Counted from the stretch's first letter, positions 8,922 through 18,186 are shown. The stretch is 64,000 bases of DNA from Endozoicomonas sp. Mp262 (GCF_025643335.1 NZ_CP092489.1:4660501-4724500); one strand, 5' to 3'. A program made the numbers and translations. Notes: generated from the sequence alone by a model not told the origin.

Positions 8922-8972
8922 CTTTTGCGAAACCCTCTGGAGCCTCGAAACGAGTTAACGTTACTGCATCAA
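8921..8972 (-). repeat. Right arm of long imperfect inverted repeat
   Basis: Reverse-complement partner of 8041-8089. It ends 2 bp before the stop codon of pepN, so the insert abuts the 3' end of that gene. Confidence 0.7.
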
Positions 8973-8973
8973 A

Positions 8974-11604
8974 TTACAGACTCTTATTTACCACCTCAAA
9001 AACATCCGTGGATAACTCAGGCACTTTGCTGATAGATTCCAGCGCTTTCTTCATCAGCTCCCTGCTTTGAGGCTCGTATTTTTTCCAGCGAGTCAACGGT
9101 TGTAACAGACGGGAGGCCAGTTGCGGGTTTTTACAATCATATTCAATCACAAGATCAGCCAGGAATTGATAACCTTCGCCTTCTGAATCATGGAACCCGG
9201 CCATATTCTGGGCAAAGGCTCCCACCAGGGCTCTTAGCTTGTTAGGACTGGTGGCATCAAACAGCTTATGTTCCATCAGGGATTGCACATGAGACAGGGT
9301 TCCCATCTGGGGACTCCCCGCCTGAACGCTAAACCACTGATCCATCACATTGGCATCATCCTGATAGCGATTAAGGAAATCGCTGAGCAATGCATCTATA
9401 GAAGGTTTATCCTGATACTCCGCATTCACCACATAAGACAACGCGGCAAAACGATCAGTCATATTGCCAGAACGATCATATTGCTCTTTGGCAAGATCCA
9501 TCATTTCCTTGTGGTTTAGAGCTACCATATAACCCAGACAAATATTTTTCAGGGTTCGTTCAGCAATATCCCTGGCCTCTGGACGGTAAGGTTTTTCCTG
9601 TGACAGCTCTTTCCAAAGCTGATGGAATTGGGACTGATGGGCTGCGGCAATTGCCTGCTTAACCTGCTTCCGCGCCTTATGAATCAACCCGGGCTGAATA
9701 CTCTCTGATTGTTCAGCAATAGCGGCTTCAAAAGGCAGCGTCAGCATTTCAGTTTTTACGGCCATATCCAGGGTGGAGTCCGCCAACACATGACCAAACG
9801 CATCAATCAGTTGCTGATCAGGCTCTTTTGACTCTCCTCTTGCCAGAGCAGCTACCAGCTGATTAATTTCTGCCATGGCCAGACGTTGACAGGCATCCCA
9901 GCGGTTAAAACTGTCAGAATCATGCTGCATCAGGAATACCAGGTCATCTTTGCTATAGGCGTATTCCAGGCGAACAGGTGCAGAAAAACCGCGCAACAAT
10001 GATGGCAAAGGCTTTTCAGGCAAATTATTAAACAGGAAGGTTTCTTTGGCCTGTTTAACATCCAGAACCTGCTCAACATCCCCATGCTCATTCAGGGACA
10101 GTGCTTTACCGGAGTTATCAAGAAGTGCCAGCTTGACGGGGATATGGAAAGGCGCTTTGTTCTCCTGACCGGGGGTTGCAGGGCAGCTTTGCTCTATTGT
10201 CAGGCTGTAGGTGCCAGAGGCTTTATCATAGGCATCAGAAACATGCAGAACCGGTGTTCCTGACTGGCTGTACCACAACCTGAACTGACTGAGGTCTTTA
10301 CCGCTGGCATCTTCCATTGCCTTAACAAAGTCTTCACAGGTTACCGCCTGACCATCATGGCGCTTGAAGTAAAGGTCAGAACCTTTACGGAAATCCTTCT
10401 CTCCTAACAGGCTATGGATCATCCGAACCACTTCCGCCCCTTTTTCGTAGACCGTTACGGTATAGAAATTGGAAATCTCTATATACGACTCAGGACGTAC
10501 AGGGTGAGACATAGGACCCGCATCTTCTGCAAACTGAGCCGTTCTCAACATGGCTACGTCTTCAATCCGCTTGACCCCACGGGAGTTCATATCAGCGGAA
10601 AACTCACTGTCCCTGAATACCGTGAACCCTTCTTTTAAACTTAACTGGAACCAGTCACGGCAAGTCACCCTGTTACCGGACCAGTTATGGAAATACTCAT
10701 GGGCCACTATCGCTTCTATGCGCTGATAACGGGCATCGGTTGCTGTCTCAGGGCTGGCCAGGACGCAGGAGGAGTTAAAAATATTCAACCCCTTGTTCTC
10801 CATGGCTCCCATATTGAAATGATCCACAGCAACGATCATAAAGATATCCAGATCGTATTCACGCCCATAGACCTCTTCATCCCACTTCATGGATTTTTTC
10901 AGGGATACCATGGCATGATCACACTTATGGATATTATGGGACTCGGTAAAGATCCTCAGGGTCACTTCCCTGCCACTCATGGTGGTATACCGGTCTTCAA
11001 TAGACTCCAGATCACCAGCCACCAACGCAAAAAGATAGCTGGGCTTTTTGAAAGGATCTTCCCATTTTACCCAGTGCCGGCCATTATCCAGCTCCCCACG
11101 CTCAACATCATTACCATTGGCCAGCAGCACTGGATAACGCGCTTTATCCGCAATAATTTGTGTGGAAAAAGTAGACATTACATCCGGGCGGTCCAGGTAA
11201 TAGGTGATTTTCCTGAAACCTTCTGCCTCACACTGGGTACAGAACATTCCGTTGGACTTGTACAGTCCCTCCAGGGAAGTGTTTTCCTGAGGCTTGATGC
11301 GGTTCTTGACCTCCAGAATAAATTGATCCCGGTCTATAGGAATAACCAGCTCGGACTGGCCTTCCCTGAACTCATCTTCCGCCAGTTTTCTGCCGTCAAT
11401 GGCAACACTGACTAACTCCATATCAACACCACTAAGAACCAGATCGGGATGCCCCTCACCCTGTTCATTCTGACGTATGTGTAATGTTGAAGTGACCAGT
11501 GCATAATCTTCGTGAAGATCAAAGACCAGGTTGGTCTTGTCAATCCAATAGTCAGGTGCCTGATAGTCTTTCAGAAAAATAGCTTTGGGCTGCGATTCTT
11601 TCAT
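8974..11604 (-). CDS. pepN: Aminopeptidase N (M1 family)
   Basis: An 876-residue zinc aminopeptidase that removes N-terminal residues from cytosolic peptides. The exopeptidase motif GAMEN is at residues 266-270 and the zinc site HEYFH-(18)-E starts at H302. Length and motif spacing match E. coli PepN. The N-terminus PKAIFLKDYQAPDYWIDKTN aligns with the family opening. The ATG at 11604 has AAAGG 8 nt upstream; an in-frame TTG at 11625 adds seven residues and is less likely. It is the last gene of the nadK - rhomboid - DUF1315 - DUF2797 - pepN group, separated from DUF2797 by 109 bp that contain a hairpin. Confidence 0.97.
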   Translation of the reverse strand: MKESQPKAIFLKDYQAPDYWIDKTNLVFDLHEDYALVTSTLHIRQNEQGEGHPDLVLSGVDMELVSVAIDGRKLAEDEFREGQSELVIPIDRDQFILEVKNRIKPQENTSLEGLYKSNGMFCTQCEAEGFRKITYYLDRPDVMSTFSTQIIADKARYPVLLANGNDVERGELDNGRHWVKWEDPFKKPSYLFALVAGDLESIEDRYTTMSGREVTLRIFTESHNIHKCDHAMVSLKKSMKWDEEVYGREYDLDIFMIVAVDHFNMGAMENKGLNIFNSSCVLASPETATDARYQRIEAIVAHEYFHNWSGNRVTCRDWFQLSLKEGFTVFRDSEFSADMNSRGVKRIEDVAMLRTAQFAEDAGPMSHPVRPESYIEISNFYTVTVYEKGAEVVRMIHSLLGEKDFRKGSDLYFKRHDGQAVTCEDFVKAMEDASGKDLSQFRLWYSQSGTPVLHVSDAYDKASGTYSLTIEQSCPATPGQENKAPFHIPVKLALLDNSGKALSLNEHGDVEQVLDVKQAKETFLFNNLPEKPLPSLLRGFSAPVRLEYAYSKDDLVFLMQHDSDSFNRWDACQRLAMAEINQLVAALARGESKEPDQQLIDAFGHVLADSTLDMAVKTEMLTLPFEAAIAEQSESIQPGLIHKARKQVKQAIAAAHQSQFHQLWKELSQEKPYRPEARDIAERTLKNICLGYMVALNHKEMMDLAKEQYDRSGNMTDRFAALSYVVNAEYQDKPSIDALLSDFLNRYQDDANVMDQWFSVQAGSPQMGTLSHVQSLMEHKLFDATSPNKLRALVGAFAQNMAGFHDSEGEGYQFLADLVIEYDCKNPQLASRLLQPLTRWKKYEPQSRELMKKALESISKVPELSTDVFEVVNKSL

Positions 11605-11643
11605 TTTATAAACCTTTTTTATCAATCAATGGCCATAGGGCTG

Positions 11644-11682
11644 GGAGGCTGTTGAGGTTTTATCCTGAATTCAACAACCTCC
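11644..11682 (-). terminator. Hairpin between DUF2797 and pepN
   Basis: Arms GGAGGCTGTTGA (11644-11655) and TCAACAACCTCC (11671-11682) form a 12-bp stem with one wobble pair. There is no following T-run, so it may attenuate or protect an RNA end rather than fully terminate. Confidence 0.45.
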
Positions 11683-11713
11683 GCGCAACCAGGTTAGACC
11701 GGCTTGTATGCCC

Positions 11714-12556
11714 CTAATGAACACAGACACGGGCTTGATAGGCAGTATGTTTCCGCACATTGAATACACCAGTATCCAGCAGCAGATACTGCCCCTTGAT
11801 ACCTTGCAAAACACCTTCTATAAAAGGTGTTTTATCAAATGATAGAGAAGTGACCTTAGTGGGATAGCATTCAACAGGATAATCAATAGTGATTGCATCC
11901 AAATTTTCAAGGGGTTGAATAGCCTGAAGACCAAACTCTTTCTGGATAGCATCAATGCGGCTTCTATTCATGGCTAATAATTCAGAAGCTGCCTCAACCA
12001 GATCAACCGGTTTAGCAGGGCCTTTTAACATAGCTCTCCAGTTGGTCCGGTCATTCACAAACTCCTTAAAGAGCTGCTCCAACAAACCAGACTGCTGTCG
12101 TGTAGATACCCGAATAAAAGGCAGTGCCTGGGTTGCCCCCTGGTCAATCCAGCGGGTGGGAACCTGGCTGGCCCGGGTGATACCCACCTTGAGTCCGGAA
12201 GAATTGGCAAGATAAACGATATGGTCAGCCATGCAAAACTGCTCACCCCAGGCCGGGTCACGACAGGTTCCTAGATGGTAGTGACACTTTTCCGGACTGA
12301 CTATACAGCTGTCACATTGGGGCAATTTGCGAAAGCAGGGGTAACAATACCCCTGACTGAAACTCTTTCTGGTTTTCCGTCCGCAATGACTACAATGAAT
12401 TTCTCCCAGATACTCCAAAGAGAGTTTCCGGCCTAATAACCCGTTTAAAGGCAACTGCTGATTGCCTACAGCCAGGGTATAACTTACCTTATCCTGAAGT
12501 GCCACTGGCATTTTACTTAATGAGCCAGAAAGCCCTTCTTTCCCGGTTAAATCCAC
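11714..12556 (-). CDS. DUF2797 family zinc-ribbon protein
   Basis: About 280 residues. Near residues 55-85 a zinc-binding segment has cysteine pairs CSHC, CYPC and CDSC. Further on are the family-typical VYLANSSGLKVGITRASQVP and TRWIDQGATQAL. DUF2797 proteins are conserved next to pepN in pseudomonads; a GIY-YIG-like fold has been suggested for this part, with unknown function. Two GTG starts are possible. The one at 12562 has AAGGA fused to it, while the one at 12556 has AAGGAG at 5 nt and is chosen. The 9-bp gap from the DUF1315 stop implies one transcript. Confidence 0.85.
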   Translation of the reverse strand: MDLTGKEGLSGSLSKMPVALQDKVSYTLAVGNQQLPLNGLLGRKLSLEYLGEIHCSHCGRKTRKSFSQGYCYPCFRKLPQCDSCIVSPEKCHYHLGTCRDPAWGEQFCMADHIVYLANSSGLKVGITRASQVPTRWIDQGATQALPFIRVSTRQQSGLLEQLFKEFVNDRTNWRAMLKGPAKPVDLVEAASELLAMNRSRIDAIQKEFGLQAIQPLENLDAITIDYPVECYPTKVTSLSFDKTPFIEGVLQGIKGQYLLLDTGVFNVRKHTAYQARVCVH

Positions 12557-12565
12557 TGCCACTCC

Positions 12566-12838
12566 TTACGGTTTAAATCGGATGATACTTTCGGGGCTAT
12601 CAGAACCTGTGTCAACAGTGGTTTCATCTTTTCCCTGCCGGCACTGCACAGGCATATAACCTGTACGCCGGGATTCAGGCAGGTGTTGACGTTCGTATAC
12701 TAACATAGCCAGCAGAACCACCTCTTTCTGTTCTGCGGTCAAATCCAGTCCATTGGGCCATTTACCTAACTCCAGGGATTCTTTTAACTGCCGGTACAAC
12801 CCGGGGGTTACCTGACTGACAAATTCACTCATGTCCAT
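12566..12838 (-). CDS. DUF1315 (YeaC-like) protein
   Basis: A 90-residue protein matching the DUF1315 pattern: TPGLYRQLKESLELGKWPNG near the start, followed by LTAEQKEVVLLAMLVYERQHLP. Family members are small conserved gammaproteobacterial proteins of unknown function. It lies 6 bp after the rhomboid gene in the same operon. No signal or membrane segment is visible. Confidence 0.85.
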   Translation of the reverse strand: MDMSEFVSQVTPGLYRQLKESLELGKWPNGLDLTAEQKEVVLLAMLVYERQHLPESRRTGYMPVQCRQGKDETTVDTGSDSPESIIRFKP

Positions 12839-12844
12839 TCGTTA

Positions 12845-13771
12845 TTATTCCTGCTTTTCAGCGTTTTTTTTGCCTGTTTTAACTAATATTCCAGCAAGCC
12901 CTCCGATAAATGCTCCGGACAACAAGCCTCCGGTATGGGCGGCGTTAGCTATGCTACTACCCAGCATAAAGTCCAGTGCTCCGGTATATCCAACCACTAA
13001 AAAGATCAGCATAAACCCATAAATCGCAGGCAAAATATCAAAGTGGCAAGACTTATCGACTTTCTCACGGATCATACAGTAGCCCAGCAATCCGTATATC
13101 ACCCCGGAAAATCCTCCAAAGATCACGATATCACCGCCAAAGATATATTGGGCAAAATTAGAAACCAAACCTGATGTAATAACCAGCAATAACAAATGCA
13201 ACCCGCCAAACCTGGCTTCAATCCTTCGCCCCAGGTCAAATAACCACATCATATTAAACACCAGGTGCAGTACTGAAAAGTGGAGCAAAACCGGGGTTAT
13301 TAAGCGCCAATACTCTCCCTGCTTCAGGGTGAACGCCAGACTGGATAAGTAGACCGTTGTTCCCTGGTCGGTTGGCAGGAATTGCAAGGGTACAAAATTA
13401 AGTGCTGCAACCACTGCCCCGTTCTGGCCAAAGTCAGAAATAACGGCAACCAGTACAGAAATAACCAATAACAACAGTGTCAGGGGGTACCTGGACCATG
13501 GAATATTTTTTGTCATGGCCTTTATTCCTACCCCCTTTCGTTCAGGGGCAGGAGTTAACTTCAACAGACCCGATTGCCAGTCCTGATACACCTGCCTGAC
13601 GGGATCAACCAGTGTGGCACTTAAAACCCAAATGACCTGCACGCCCACTTCCTCGGTTATCTTGTGAGGAATTCCCTGACGATAAAGAAAAAAAGACAAT
13701 GGACTCAAGTCAACCCCGGGCGGAACCTCCAGAGCCCGACACTCTTGCCGCTTATCATCTGGATGGCTCAC
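12845..13771 (-). CDS. Rhomboid-family intramembrane serine protease
   Basis: A 308-residue protein with a cytosolic N-terminal domain of about 90 residues (as in GlpG) and a six-helix rhomboid core. The catalytic serine is S222 in GFSGVIYG and the partner histidine is H279 in AAHTGGLLSG. The WR-type segment (EYWRLITPVLLHFSVLHLVF) lies between the first two helices. Rhomboids cleave membrane-protein substrates within the bilayer. The start GTG at 13771 overlaps the nadK stop (GTGA), which indicates translational coupling. Substrate cannot be inferred. Confidence 0.92.
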   Translation of the reverse strand: MSHPDDKRQECRALEVPPGVDLSPLSFFLYRQGIPHKITEEVGVQVIWVLSATLVDPVRQVYQDWQSGLLKLTPAPERKGVGIKAMTKNIPWSRYPLTLLLLVISVLVAVISDFGQNGAVVAALNFVPLQFLPTDQGTTVYLSSLAFTLKQGEYWRLITPVLLHFSVLHLVFNMMWLFDLGRRIEARFGGLHLLLLVITSGLVSNFAQYIFGGDIVIFGGFSGVIYGLLGYCMIREKVDKSCHFDILPAIYGFMLIFLVVGYTGALDFMLGSSIANAAHTGGLLSGAFIGGLAGILVKTGKKNAEKQE

Positions 13772-14652
13772 CGGCTATATTCCTGATAGTTCCAACGCAA
13801 CTTGGAACGACAGGCCTCATAAAAATTATGGTTTAACGGATGGATCGCTCTTAGTTTTTCCGGCTTCTTCCGAATAATAATCTGGTCTCCAGGGGCTCCC
13901 CCTATATGAATCTGGCCATCACAGCTAACCTGAGGGTAGATGTCATTATTCGTACTGATAACCAACTTAAGTTCACTATTGCCATCAACAACCAGGGGGC
14001 GGTTCGTCAGCATATGGGGAAACATGGGAACCAGCACAATGGCATCAAGGGTGGGGTGCATAATAGGGCCACCACCGGATAAGGCGTAAGCGGTAGAACC
14101 TGTGGGGGTAGAAATAATTAATCCATCCGAGCGCTGTTTATAGACAAACTGACCATCGATATAGAGTTCAAACTCAATAATCCGGGTGGACTTCCCCGGG
14201 TGCAACACCACATCATTCAAGGCACTTCCCTCGCCGATCAATGTCCCGTCACGCTTGACCTGGGCTTCCATCAAAAACCGGCTTTCTTCCAGATACTGTC
14301 CTTCAAGTACCTCTGATAGCTGGGTTTCCAGTTCACTGGGGCAAATATCGGTTAAAAAACCCAACCGGCCGCGATTAACGCCAATTACCGGTACATTATA
14401 ATGAACCAGGTCTCTGGCAGCCCCTAACAGGCTACCATCACCTCCAACAACAATAACAAGGTCACACCGCTCTCCCATTTCAGTACGCTGACAAACAGGC
14501 AGGCCATGCCCCGGAAGCAGGTTGTCAATTCGCTCATCCAGGAATACAGAAAGCTTTCGGTCACCAAGAAACTGTAACAGGCGCGTCAAGGTATCCGACG
14601 CTTCCGCACGCCCCTGGCGACCGGTCACTCCTATACATTTAAACTGTTCCAT
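13768..14652 (-). CDS. nadK: NAD kinase
   Basis: A 294-residue cytosolic enzyme that phosphorylates NAD to NADP with ATP or polyphosphate. The GGDG motif is at residues 70-73 (VVGGDGSLLGAARD), followed by GVNRGRLGFLTD, the NE/D-containing ALNDVVLHPG, and STPTGSTAYALSGGGPI. Length matches E. coli NadK. It is the first gene of the leftward cluster and is divergent from the DUF2780 lipoprotein across a 142-bp spacer. The Shine-Dalgarno is weak. Confidence 0.96.
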   Translation of the reverse strand: MEQFKCIGVTGRQGRAEASDTLTRLLQFLGDRKLSVFLDERIDNLLPGHGLPVCQRTEMGERCDLVIVVGGDGSLLGAARDLVHYNVPVIGVNRGRLGFLTDICPSELETQLSEVLEGQYLEESRFLMEAQVKRDGTLIGEGSALNDVVLHPGKSTRIIEFELYIDGQFVYKQRSDGLIISTPTGSTAYALSGGGPIMHPTLDAIVLVPMFPHMLTNRPLVVDGNSELKLVISTNNDIYPQVSCDGQIHIGGAPGDQIIIRKKPEKLRAIHPLNHNFYEACRSKLRWNYQEYSR

Positions 14653-14794
14653 AAAAGATACACTTGTTATTCACTTTGGGGTCACAGACTATAAGCAATC
14701 ACCTTGGAATGGAAGGCAAGTTATGCACTGAAGATGGCAAACTTAAAGCAGTACGTCTACTTTTTAGGTGCATTGTCAATAAAGTCTACCGACT

Positions 14795-15328
14795 ATGATT
14801 TATCCTAAACGATTAATTGCCTGCGTTATAATACTACTTCTTATGGTATTACTTCAGGGATGTGGAAACGTGCCATGGAAGTCAACACCATCATCTCCTG
14901 AGCAGAAAATCAGAATCGATGAGAACAGCCTTACCAGCTCACTGGTTCAGTCGTTGGGGGTGACGACAAAACAGGCAGAAGGAGGAGCCGGAGCCTTACT
15001 GGATGTAGCAGAAAACACGCTTTCCAAGGCCGATTTTTCGAAAATTGTTACCGCCATACCTGATGCCGGTAGTCTACTGGGAACCACACCCACAATGGGT
15101 GGAAATTTAGCTTCCAGCGGTGGTAGCAGCAAGTTAATAGATGGCTATAACCATATAAAAAAACAATTTGAATCCCTGGGACTCAACAGCTCGATGATTT
15201 CCAGCTTTATATCTGTAATGGTTCAATACCTTGGCAAAGGAGATGACAGCACCCCCTCAGACCTGCTTCAATCAGCACTGTCTACAGCTTTATCCGGTTC
15301 TGCCGGCTCTTTAATTAACAGCTTTTAA
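14795..15328 (+). CDS. DUF2780-like lipoprotein
   Basis: A 177-residue predicted lipoprotein. The N-terminal hydrophobic run ends in a lipobox (LLQGC), giving the lipidated Cys at about residue 23. The mature part holds the helical DUF2780-like pattern LTSSLVQSLGVTTKQAEGGA and FSKIVTAIPDAGSLLG. DUF2780 proteins (VcgC/VcgE type) are small secreted or periplasmic proteins of unknown function. A perfect 11-bp hairpin follows at 15369. The gene is convergent with the histidine kinase gene, with a MITE between them. Confidence 0.8.
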   Translation: MIYPKRLIACVIILLLMVLLQGCGNVPWKSTPSSPEQKIRIDENSLTSSLVQSLGVTTKQAEGGAGALLDVAENTLSKADFSKIVTAIPDAGSLLGTTPTMGGNLASSGGSSKLIDGYNHIKKQFESLGLNSSMISSFISVMVQYLGKGDDSTPSDLLQSALSTALSGSAGSLINSF

Positions 15329-15368
15329 ACGCAGTGATTCTGCACCTGTTCATATGAACAGAAACTTA

Positions 15369-15392
15369 AGAGGCTATTTCTAAATAGCCTCT
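15369..15392 (+). terminator. Hairpin terminator remnant after the DUF2780 gene
   Basis: Perfect arms AGAGGCTATTT (15369-15379) and AAATAGCCTCT (15382-15392). The expected T-run is absent: the MITE with its CTAG duplication begins exactly at 15391 and appears to have displaced it. Confidence 0.7.
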
Positions 15393-15559
15393 AGCAGCCT
15401 GTCGGACTTAGCCGATCGTAGCGAGAAAAAGACCGGTTTGAGCCATTTTTTATGCTGATTCGAGGCGAATAGTGGTTCTATTTAACGAGAATCAGCATAA
15501 AAAATGGCCAAATCCGGCTTTTTCGCAGTAGGTCAGAGCTAAGTCCGACAGGCTGCTAG
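15391..15559 (+). mobile_element. MITE copy 1 (169 bp, CTAG target duplication)
   Basis: Bounded by CTAG on both sides. The terminal inverted repeats read CAGCCTGTCGGACTTA, and the interior is itself largely palindromic (ATTTTTTATGCTGATTC... against GAATCAGCATAAAAAATGG). A second 169-bp copy in the opposite orientation lies at 46905-47073. It codes for nothing and must be mobilised in trans. Confidence 0.85.
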
Positions 15560-16890
15560 GGAGCACAAAGGCATACGCTAAAACCGTCTTTATTTTCAAG
15601 CGTTACAGTCAGGCCGTGCATATGTGCTACCGCCCGAACCAATGAAAGCCCAAGGCCAAACCCGTCTTCCTTACGACTTCTATCAAGCCGATACAAACGA
15701 CGAAAGACTTTTTCCTGTTCGTCAACCGGTATACCTGGTCCCTGATCATGGATACAGACTTTGTTTGAATACACCACCATTTGAATGGTTCCACCATCAG
15801 GAGAATACTTGATGGCATTTTCTACAAGGTTATAAAGGGCTCGAAACAACAGCTCACGATTCCCCTCTAAAATAAAGGTTCCTTTTAGCTCAAGCTGCAG
15901 CTGCTGGTCATTGCATTCAGCCAGGGGTATAGCAAGCTCAATGACCTCTTCACACAACCCGCTGATGTTGCAGGGGCCAAAAGCAACCCTCCTGGCTCCC
16001 TGCTCCAGGCGGCTCAGTTCCAGCATTGCATTAAAGGTGGTCAGTATCCGGTCAACTTCACCCCGTAATACCAGCAATTCTTCCACTCCAGCAGAACCCT
16101 TGGCAATATGACCATCCATTCGGATACGCAGCCTGGATAATGGCGTACGTAAATCGTGGGCAATATTATCCGTTACACTGGCAATGCCTTCCATGCCACT
16201 TTCAATTTGATCCAGCATGCTATTAATGCTGTTAGCCAGCTCATCAAATTCATCATTTTTTGTACCCACCGGAACCCTTGCACTTAACTTGCCCTTCCTG
16301 ACTTCTGAGGTAATGCGGTTCACATGGGCCAAACGGTTGAGTAATTTCCTCGCAAACAGAAAGCTGACGAGTGATGCGGCTAATAATGCCAGCAACATGG
16401 AAGAATACAGGGCAAGCTGAAAGCGACTGGCAAACAGGTTAAAGTCTGGGGCGTTATACCCCACCAGAACATCCCCCCAACGAGTGGCGATACGACTACC
16501 CCTTACATTTTGCAGGCGCTCTTCCACGCCTGCTGAGTCGTCCCATACTAAAAAATCACCTATTAATGGTGTTTCGGGAATGCTGGCAGGAAGGTAGTTC
16601 AGATTACCAAAATAGCCCTGACGGTTTTTAAGCACCACCAGTGAGTTTCTATTATCACCGGCTATTCTTTTCAGATTATCGATAAACTCAAATCGACTTT
16701 CAGTCTCTGAGAATGACTTCAACGTCGCCAAGGTTTGAAAGATAAATAAATCCTTATGCTGACGGTAATATCCAATGCTGTATTTACTGACGATTCCGAT
16801 GATAAGCAAACACAACAACGTCATCACTGCTGTATGCATAAGCGTATAGCGAAGCAGTGATGATGACTTCAAAGGACTGAATATCCCCAT
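15556..16890 (-). CDS. Two-component sensor histidine kinase
   Basis: A 444-residue membrane kinase. It has a first transmembrane helix near residues 10-35, a periplasmic sensor of about 130 residues, a second helix near residues 165-185, and a HAMP linker. The HisKA phospho-acceptor is in NIAHDLRTPLSRLRIRM, and HATPase motifs are NLVENAIKYSPDGG, DQGPGIP and GFGLGLSL. It phosphorylates the response regulator encoded directly upstream. The ATG at 16890 with AAGGGGG is preferred over an in-frame TTG at 16902. The stop codon TAG lies in the terminal CTAG of MITE copy 1, so the C-terminus may have been altered by the insertion. Confidence 0.92.
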   Translation of the reverse strand: MGIFSPLKSSSLLRYTLMHTAVMTLLCLLIIGIVSKYSIGYYRQHKDLFIFQTLATLKSFSETESRFEFIDNLKRIAGDNRNSLVVLKNRQGYFGNLNYLPASIPETPLIGDFLVWDDSAGVEERLQNVRGSRIATRWGDVLVGYNAPDFNLFASRFQLALYSSMLLALLAASLVSFLFARKLLNRLAHVNRITSEVRKGKLSARVPVGTKNDEFDELANSINSMLDQIESGMEGIASVTDNIAHDLRTPLSRLRIRMDGHIAKGSAGVEELLVLRGEVDRILTTFNAMLELSRLEQGARRVAFGPCNISGLCEEVIELAIPLAECNDQQLQLELKGTFILEGNRELLFRALYNLVENAIKYSPDGGTIQMVVYSNKVCIHDQGPGIPVDEQEKVFRRLYRLDRSRKEDGFGLGLSLVRAVAHMHGLTVTLENKDGFSVCLCAP

Positions 16891-16903
16891 AACCCCCTTC
16901 AAC

Positions 16904-17584
16904 CTATGAAGAACTGCCTCTAAGCACGTAACCTACCCCCCTGATGGTGTGAATCAACCCTTTTCCACCACACCGATCCAGCTTCTTTCGCAGTTTTGCC
17001 ACATGCACATCAATAAGATTACTGCCCGGGTCAAAATGGTATCCCCATACGGCCTCAAACAGAAGTGTCCGTGAAATAACCTGACCCTGGTGCTCCAGAA
17101 GATAACGAAGTAGTTGAAATTCCCTGGGTTGCAGAGCCACTTCTCCCCCCTCCAGAAATACCTGGTGTGACAGTAACTTCATCGTCAGGTTATCCACTTT
17201 GATCTGTGTTTTTTCCTGGGCCGTATTTCCCCGGCGAATAAGTATCTCAACCCGAACCAATAACTCAGCAAAGGAAAAAGGCTTGCAAAGATAATCATCT
17301 CCTCCCTGCTTCAACCCCTTTATCCTTTCATCAACCGCATCCAGGGCACTTAAAATGATCACAGGGGTATTGATACCTGTAGCCCTCAGGCCCGCCAATA
17401 CCTTCAGTCCCTCCATTTCCGGCAGCATACGATCCAAAACAATAGCATCGTATTCCCCTGAAGACGCGAGAAACATACCTTCCCGACCATCTCCGGCCTG
17501 ATCAACAGTCCACCCCTCCTCTGCAAAGCCTTTGGCAATATAGGTTCGGGTGGTTTCGTCATCCTCTACAACCAGTAATTTCAT
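16904..17584 (-). CDS. OmpR-family response regulator
   Basis: A 226-residue regulator. The receiver domain has the acidic pair EDDE near residue 8, the phospho-acceptor in IVLDRMLPEM near residue 52, and a conserved Lys in LCKPFSF. The C-terminal winged helix contains LQPREFQLLRYLLEHQGQVI and VHVAKLRKKLD. The ORF is open to 17608, but ATG 17584 (MKLLVVEDDE) has GAGAG 6 nt upstream and fits the family. It is followed 13 bp later by the kinase start and preceded by the PepSY gene, so the three likely form one signalling operon. Confidence 0.94.
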   Translation of the reverse strand: MKLLVVEDDETTRTYIAKGFAEEGWTVDQAGDGREGMFLASSGEYDAIVLDRMLPEMEGLKVLAGLRATGINTPVIILSALDAVDERIKGLKQGGDDYLCKPFSFAELLVRVEILIRRGNTAQEKTQIKVDNLTMKLLSHQVFLEGGEVALQPREFQLLRYLLEHQGQVISRTLLFEAVWGYHFDPGSNLIDVHVAKLRKKLDRCGGKGLIHTIRGVGYVLRGSSS

Positions 17585-17652
17585 AAAATTCTCTCGCCCG
17601 GAATGCATATGACCATTTAAGTGTATGCAGATACTATACGGATATTAAGGGG

Positions 17653-18186
17653 CTAATCTTTATGAAAATTTCTGGTCGCCACCGGTATGGGCTTACCTGT
17701 CTCCACATCAACGATCACTTTACGAACACCCTGGTCAGTCATCAATTCTATTTCAAAGAAAACCACCCCTTTTTCGTGCTCCAGTTCTGCCTCAAGCAAA
17801 GTACCCGGAATCATTTTCTTCGCCTCGGCAACGGCTTTTTCCAGGGTTATGCCATTAAAGAAACTGCCGTATTTGCTTGAGCTAAACCGGTCTCTTTCCT
17901 GCTCCTGAATAGCACCGGTATCCGGATCTACACTGACCTCTATTTTCTCACCCCTGGTCTGATCAACCACTTCCAGCTCATACACCATTTTATGATCATG
18001 ATCCCGGTCATCTACACTAAATTCACTCAGCTTGCCGGAATATTGCTTGCTGACTATTTCCATTGCCTGCTCAGGTTTTACCTGGGCTTTTTCTATTGCC
18101 AAACTGGTAATCACACTATCCTGACCAGCAAGTGCTGCTGTAGAAACAAGATACAGGCCTAAAATAATTTCTTTCAGCGCTTTCAT
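17653..18186 (-). CDS. Secreted PepSY-domain protein
   Basis: A 177-residue exported protein with signal peptide MKALKEIILGLYLVSTAALA and two PepSY-like repeats: KPEQAMEIVSKQYSGKLSEF...YELEVVD, then TLEKAVAEAKKMIPGTLLEA...FFEIELM, each ending in a VDVETG/VDPDTG turn. PepSY domains are thought to modulate proteases or sense envelope conditions. It sits 68 bp upstream of the response regulator in the same orientation, a recurrent arrangement for PepSY and two-component genes. It may act as an accessory sensor or target (inference). Confidence 0.85.
   Translation of the reverse strand: MKALKEIILGLYLVSTAALAGQDSVITSLAIEKAQVKPEQAMEIVSKQYSGKLSEFSVDDRDHDHKMVYELEVVDQTRGEKIEVSVDPDTGAIQEQERDRFSSSKYGSFFNGITLEKAVAEAKKMIPGTLLEAELEHEKGVVFFEIELMTDQGVRKVIVDVETGKPIPVATRNFHKD

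Noticed and set aside
10687-11415. Long plus-strand open frame opposite pepN
   Set aside because: Shadow of the conserved pepN coding sequence; no family pattern.
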